Made by a program: the position numbers and the translations under genes. This document shows positions 13,989-17,245 of a stretch of DNA of 17,245 nt, in pieces. The stretch lies in NCBI GenBank assembly GCA_019411365.1, contig DXQT01000047.1, forward strand, positions 1-17,245, in the 5' to 3' direction. Below the pieces are notes generated by a model. It worked only from the letters and a program-made list of their open reading frames with translations, searched no databases and was not told the origin of the DNA. The DNA is from Roseburia sp. GTDB taxonomy: Bacteria; Bacillota_A; Clostridia; Lachnospirales; Lachnospiraceae. Numbering within the stretch: position 1 is the stretch's first letter; each line of letters starts with the position of its first letter.

Positions 13989-15071
13989 ATGCAGAGTGAT
14001 ACTACCGGATCTTTACAGGAATTTCATAAGATATTAGAAGAGGCAGGAAAAAAAGGAGCTTCCGATATCCATTATGTGCCGAAAGAGCAGCTGCTGCTCC
14101 GGATAGATGGAAGGCTTGTGGATATGACAGAGGAATGGAACGTGTCTTTTTCCATGGAGGAACTCATAGAGGAATTGCTGGACAAAAAACAGCAGAAAAC
14201 ATTCGAAGAAAATGGAGAGGTTGAATTTTCCTGCCCGGTTTTCAATAGGCGTGTCCGCGTGAATCTGTTCCGGCAGAGTGGAACGTGCGCAATGTCTGTC
14301 CGTCTGTTTGCAGAGAAGATCCCGACACCGCAGATGCTTGGTCTTCCGGAGTCGGCAGTGCAGATGGCTGGGAAGAGAAGAGGGCTCATTCTTGTGACAG
14401 GTGCATCCGGCAGTGGAAGGACAACAACGATGGCGTCGATGATCGACCATATTGCTTCTAATTATGAGCGGTCGATCCTGACACTGGAAAAACCGGCAGA
14501 GTATCTTTTCCGGAGCGGAAAGTCCATGGTGCTGCAGCGGGAGATCGGCATTGACAGCCGGTCTTATGAAGCAGGATTAAAAGCTGCGTTAAAACAGGAT
14601 ATGGATGTCATTCTGATCAGTGAGATGGAAGATCTGGATACGGTTTCACTTGCGCTGACTGCGGCGGAGATGGGACATCTTGTGATTGCCGCACTTCCGA
14701 CCCAAAATGCGGTGACTTCCATCGAACGGATCGTGGAATGTTTCCCGGATCACAGGCAGCATCAGATCTGTTCACAGCTTTCGGATGTACTGGCAGGCGT
14801 TATTTCCCAGCAGCTTCTTCCGAGACTGGATGGAGGCGGACGTGTGGCGGCGTTTGAAGTTCTTTTGGCAAATCAGGAGATAAAAAGCCTGATAAAGGAA
14901 CAGAAGTATTTCCAGATACCGTCCGTGATGCGCAGCTGCAGAAAAGAGGGAATGGTCTCCATGGACGATGCCGTGTACGACCTTTATATGAAGAGTATGA
15001 TCGACTCGGATACTGCTGTCTGCTATGCACAGGATGGTGTGGGCATGCGTCAGAAAGTACAGTTATTTTAA
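13989..15071 (+). CDS. PilT-like (type IV pilus retraction) ATPase with altered motifs
   Basis: The 360-residue product aligns along its length with PilT, the hexameric ATPase that retracts type IV pili: an N-terminal domain with GASDIHYVP and LLLRIDGRL, then GLILVTGASGSGRTT, REIG, LTAAEMGHLVIAALPTQNA, ERIVECFP, ISQQLLPR and GRVAAFEVL. Key positions depart from the usual pattern. Walker A has Arg144 where Lys is expected (GASGSGRTT, 138-146); the Asp box reads LEKPAEY rather than EDPIEF; Walker B reads ISEMED rather than VGEMRD, keeping the Glu; and the His box has Pro instead of His (LPT). The ATPase may be weak, altered or inactive. No other pilus gene is in the window. ATG 13989 is chosen for the TGAGGA just upstream; an earlier ATG (13935) lacks a ribosome site and lies in a hairpin. 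rnpB precedes it. Confidence 0.83.
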   Translation: MQSDTTGSLQEFHKILEEAGKKGASDIHYVPKEQLLLRIDGRLVDMTEEWNVSFSMEELIEELLDKKQQKTFEENGEVEFSCPVFNRRVRVNLFRQSGTCAMSVRLFAEKIPTPQMLGLPESAVQMAGKRRGLILVTGASGSGRTTTMASMIDHIASNYERSILTLEKPAEYLFRSGKSMVLQREIGIDSRSYEAGLKAALKQDMDVILISEMEDLDTVSLALTAAEMGHLVIAALPTQNAVTSIERIVECFPDHRQHQICSQLSDVLAGVISQQLLPRLDGGGRVAAFEVLLANQEIKSLIKEQKYFQIPSVMRSCRKEGMVSMDDAVYDLYMKSMIDSDTAVCYAQDGVGMRQKVQLF

Positions 15072-15116
15072 ATTATTATAGAAATCTAAAATGTTTCTTA
15101 AAAGACAATAGGTGTG

Positions 15117-15145
15117 TTGACGCGATTTCCTTTGAAGCGTAACAT
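15117..15145 (+). promoter_or_regulatory. Predicted promoter of the zinc-ribbon/DUF5685/J-protein operon
   Basis: TTGACG (15117-15122), 17 bases, then TAACAT (15140-15145). The start would be near 15152, just before the AGGAGG ribosome site (15159-15164). Confidence 0.5.
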
Positions 15146-15172
15146 AAAATCACTTGATAGGAGGTCGGAACA

Positions 15173-15568
15173 ATGAGGGAGAAAATACAGCGTTTTATGA
15201 TTGGAAGATATGGGGCGGATGAACTGGCAAAAGCACAGAGCATTGCTGCACTGGTATTGCTTTTTTTGTCGATGTTCAGCCGCCTTGGCATTTTTTACTG
15301 GCTGGCGATCGCACTGATGATCTATTCCACATGGAGAATGTTCTCGAAGAATATTTCCGCAAGATATGCAGAAAATCAGAAATATCTCAACTACAGATAT
15401 CAGATGGCTGTGAAGTGGGACCGATTTAAAAAGCATCTGGCACAGAGAAAAATCTACAGATTTTACAAATGTCCGCAATGCAGACAGAAAGTGAGAGTGC
15501 CAAAAGGCAGAGGAAAAATCTGCATCACCTGTCCAAAATGCCGGACAGAATTTGTGAAAAAAAGTTGA
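15173..15568 (+). CDS. Small membrane protein with C-terminal zinc ribbon
   Basis: The 131-residue product has a short N-terminal helix (RFMIGRYGADELAKA), a hydrophobic region at about 23-54 with a turn near 37-40 that fits two membrane segments in a hairpin, then a basic stretch. The end is a zinc ribbon with CPQC (100-103) and CPKC (120-123) separated by a basic loop. The N- and C-termini would both face the cytoplasm, leaving the ribbon there, if the two-segment model is right. No function is established. It is the first gene of a tight operon (21 bases to the next gene, 12 to the third). AGGAGG lies 8 bases before ATG. Confidence 0.75.
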   Translation: MREKIQRFMIGRYGADELAKAQSIAALVLLFLSMFSRLGIFYWLAIALMIYSTWRMFSKNISARYAENQKYLNYRYQMAVKWDRFKKHLAQRKIYRFYKCPQCRQKVRVPKGRGKICITCPKCRTEFVKKS

Positions 15569-15589
15569 AAATAAAAGGAGATTTTTCCA

Positions 15590-16465
15590 TTGTTTGGTTA
15601 TATCAATATCAATCAAAAAGAATTATCGGAAGAAAGTAAAAAAATATATCAGGCATATTACTGCGGACTCTGCCAGAAACTCAAAACAAATTGCGGCACA
15701 AAAGGGCAGATGCTGTTAAGTTATGATCTGACATTTCTGATCGTTCTGCTGACCGGGCTGTATGAACTCGAGAACACCGAGACAGAGTTCACCTGTCCGC
15801 TGCACCCGACGAAGAAACGGACGGCTTACATCAATGAGGCGACAGAGTACGCTGCAGACATGAACCTGATCCTGGCATACCAGAATCTTTTAGATGACTG
15901 GAAGGACGAGAAATCCTACACGAAAAAAGCATTTGTAAAAATCCTCGATAAGGATTATACTCGTATCGTGTCAAAATATCCAAGACAGGTAAGGGCATTG
16001 GAAGAATTCATGCGTAAGACAGCGGAAGCAGAGAAGAATAAAGAGACGAATCTCGATCTTGTGGCAGGTCTTACCGGTGAGATGCTTGGAGAGATCATGT
16101 GCTGGCGGGAGGATGAGTGGCAGGAGGAGATGCGTACCCTTGGATTTTATATGGGTAAGTTTATTTATCTGATGGACGCATACGAAGACTATGAAGCAGA
16201 CCAGAAGAAGAACTGCTATAATCCGCTTGTATACATGGAAAAAGAAAATGATCAGGAATTTGATACATTCTGTAAATTGTTGCTGACGAGCATGATGTCG
16301 GAATGTGCCAAGTCATTCGAGCGTCTGCCGATTTTACTGCATGCAGATATTTTGCGGAATATTCTCTACTCCGGTGTATGGAGCAGATATGAATACTTAC
16401 AGCTTAGAAAAAAGAAACTGGAAGAGAAAAAGACGAAGAGAAAAAAAGAAGACAGGAAAAAGTAA
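15590..16465 (+). CDS. DUF5685-like protein with Asp-rich motifs
   Basis: The 291-residue product begins MFGYI and has YYCGLCQKL, the pattern of the uncharacterised DUF5685 family in Firmicutes. Cys25 and Cys28 (CGLC), Cys35, and Cys69-Pro-Leu-His72 could form a metal site. Two Asp-rich segments stand out: LLDDWKDE (100-107), a DDxxD, and LMDAYEDYEAD (194-204), with Asp196, Asp200 and Asp204 spaced by four. Two such motifs in an all-helical protein recall squalene/phytoene-synthase-type isoprenoid synthases, but this is inference and no reaction is claimed. The C-terminus is strongly basic (about 273-291). The start is TTG, with AAAGGAG 9 bases upstream; homologues start at MFGY. Second gene of the operon. 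Confidence 0.78.
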   Translation: MFGYININQKELSEESKKIYQAYYCGLCQKLKTNCGTKGQMLLSYDLTFLIVLLTGLYELENTETEFTCPLHPTKKRTAYINEATEYAADMNLILAYQNLLDDWKDEKSYTKKAFVKILDKDYTRIVSKYPRQVRALEEFMRKTAEAEKNKETNLDLVAGLTGEMLGEIMCWREDEWQEEMRTLGFYMGKFIYLMDAYEDYEADQKKNCYNPLVYMEKENDQEFDTFCKLLLTSMMSECAKSFERLPILLHADILRNILYSGVWSRYEYLQLRKKKLEEKKTKRKKEDRKK

Positions 16466-16477
16466 CAGGAGAATTAT

Positions 16478-17134
16478 ATGATGAATCCATATCAGGTGCT
16501 CGGTATTTCACCGGGTGCCTCGGATGATGAGATAAAAAAAGCATATCGGGCTTTAAGCCGTAAATATCACCCGGATGCTAATATTAACAATCCGAATAAG
16601 GCACAGGCTGAGGAGAAGTTTAAGGAAGTACAGCAGGCCTATGACCAGATCATGAAGGAAAAACAGTCGGGCGGAAGCTTTGGTGGAAGTTATGGATATA
16701 ACACCTCCTCCGCAGGTGGTGGAAGCTATCGGTACAATTACAGTGGAAATCAGGGATACAGAACAGCGAATGACTCCCCACAGATGCAGGCGGCTGCAAA
16801 TTATATCGCAAACCGCTGTTATGCGGAAGCACTCAATGTTTTGAACGGTATTCCATTTGCAGAGCGCAGCGCACGATGGTACTACTATAGTGCAATGGCA
16901 AATCAGGGAGCCGGCAATAATATCGTTGCAAAACAGCATGCGGGAAGGGCTGTCGAGATGGAGCCAAGTAATTTTGAATACCGTCAGTTTTTACAACATC
17001 TGGAATTTGGAGGTACATGGTACACCAGCATGGGTGATAATTATGACAGACCATATTCCAGTTCCGGAAGCTGGTGCTTAAGCCTCCTGTTTTTGAATAT
17101 GCTGTGCAACTGCTGTTGTCTGCGGCCATTCTGA
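16478..17134 (+). CDS. J-domain (DnaJ-like) protein with Cys-rich hydrophobic tail
   Basis: The 218-residue product starts with a J domain (about 3-62) including the HPD tripeptide (31-33) that stimulates the ATPase of DnaK/Hsp70. A Gly/Ser/Tyr-rich linker (64-100) and a helical, TPR-like region (about 104-175) follow. The last 20 residues hold Cys200, Cys210 and Cys212-214 within a hydrophobic stretch and could insert in a membrane or bind metal. It lacks the zinc-finger and client-binding domains of true DnaJ, so it is probably a specialised co-chaperone. AGGAG precedes two adjacent ATGs (16478 and 16481); either could be used. It is the last gene of the operon, 12 bases after the DUF5685-like gene. 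No DnaK gene is near, and no clear terminator was seen before the window ends. Confidence 0.85.
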   Translation: MMNPYQVLGISPGASDDEIKKAYRALSRKYHPDANINNPNKAQAEEKFKEVQQAYDQIMKEKQSGGSFGGSYGYNTSSAGGGSYRYNYSGNQGYRTANDSPQMQAAANYIANRCYAEALNVLNGIPFAERSARWYYYSAMANQGAGNNIVAKQHAGRAVEMEPSNFEYRQFLQHLEFGGTWYTSMGDNYDRPYSSSGSWCLSLLFLNMLCNCCCLRPF

Positions 17135-17213
17135 GAATCATTTTTTACAAAGATTATGAAATATGCGATATAAAAAAGTCCCCATAAAAGGCAATGTCAT
17201 TAAGTTAAGAATT

Positions 17214-17241
17214 TTGACATAATTATAAAACACATCATATT
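17214..17241 (+). promoter_or_regulatory. Possible promoter leading out of the window
   Basis: A perfect TTGACA (17214-17219) is followed after 16 bases by CATATT (17236-17241), a weak -10. It would serve a gene beyond the window end, whose identity cannot be seen. The rest of 17135-17245 is A/T-rich with no recognised feature. Confidence 0.3.
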
Positions 17242-17245
17242 TGCA

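Overview
The window looks like chromosomal DNA of a low-to-medium GC Gram-positive anaerobe of the Clostridia, most likely the family Lachnospiraceae (Roseburia/Agathobacter-like). This is inferred from the gene families present: a class III fructose-1,6-bisphosphatase, a TGS-domain/uridine-kinase fusion, a DUF5685-type protein, a VanW-domain secreted protein and a Clostridia-style surface protease. Strong AGGAGG-like ribosome sites, A/T-rich promoters and many intrinsic terminators fit the same picture. No insertion sequence, prophage gene, CRISPR array, tRNA or 16S/23S rRNA gene was found.

Layout. Positions 1-75 hold the 3' end of an unidentified gene. A 365-bp gene-free stretch follows, with a near-consensus promoter and two inverted repeats, leading to a PD-(D/E)XK (Rpn-like) nuclease-family gene (441-1385). 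This converges on a minus-strand gene for a large secreted M6-type metalloprotease (1406-3634), and one bidirectional terminator overlaps the 3' ends of both. Upstream of the protease, also on the minus strand, is typA/bipA (3709-5547). Divergent from typA is a tandem-OB-fold, SSB-like gene (5819-6454).

Positions 6500-10631 form a metabolic block. A promoter, a lysine riboswitch and an intrinsic terminator precede dapA and dapB, which catalyse the first two committed steps of lysine/diaminopimelate synthesis. They are followed closely by class III fbp (gluconeogenesis). A second near-consensus promoter lies between the riboswitch terminator and dapA. Next come a secreted VanW-domain protein (10718-11566) and a TGS-nucleoside kinase (11652-13334), each followed by a hairpin.

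The RNase P RNA gene (rnpB, about 13452-13833) has its own terminator. It is followed by an orphan PilT-like ATPase gene (13989-15071) in which several residues of the Walker A, Asp-box, Walker B and His-box motifs differ from canonical PilT. The last block (15173-17134) is a tight three-gene operon with its own promoter: a small membrane protein with a zinc ribbon, a DUF5685-like protein, and a J-domain protein with a Cys-rich hydrophobic tail.

Most of the window is core housekeeping. The parts least explained by known biology are the zinc-ribbon/DUF5685/J-protein operon and the degenerate PilT-like ATPase. No function is established for either from sequence alone; what is offered under findings is hypothesis.
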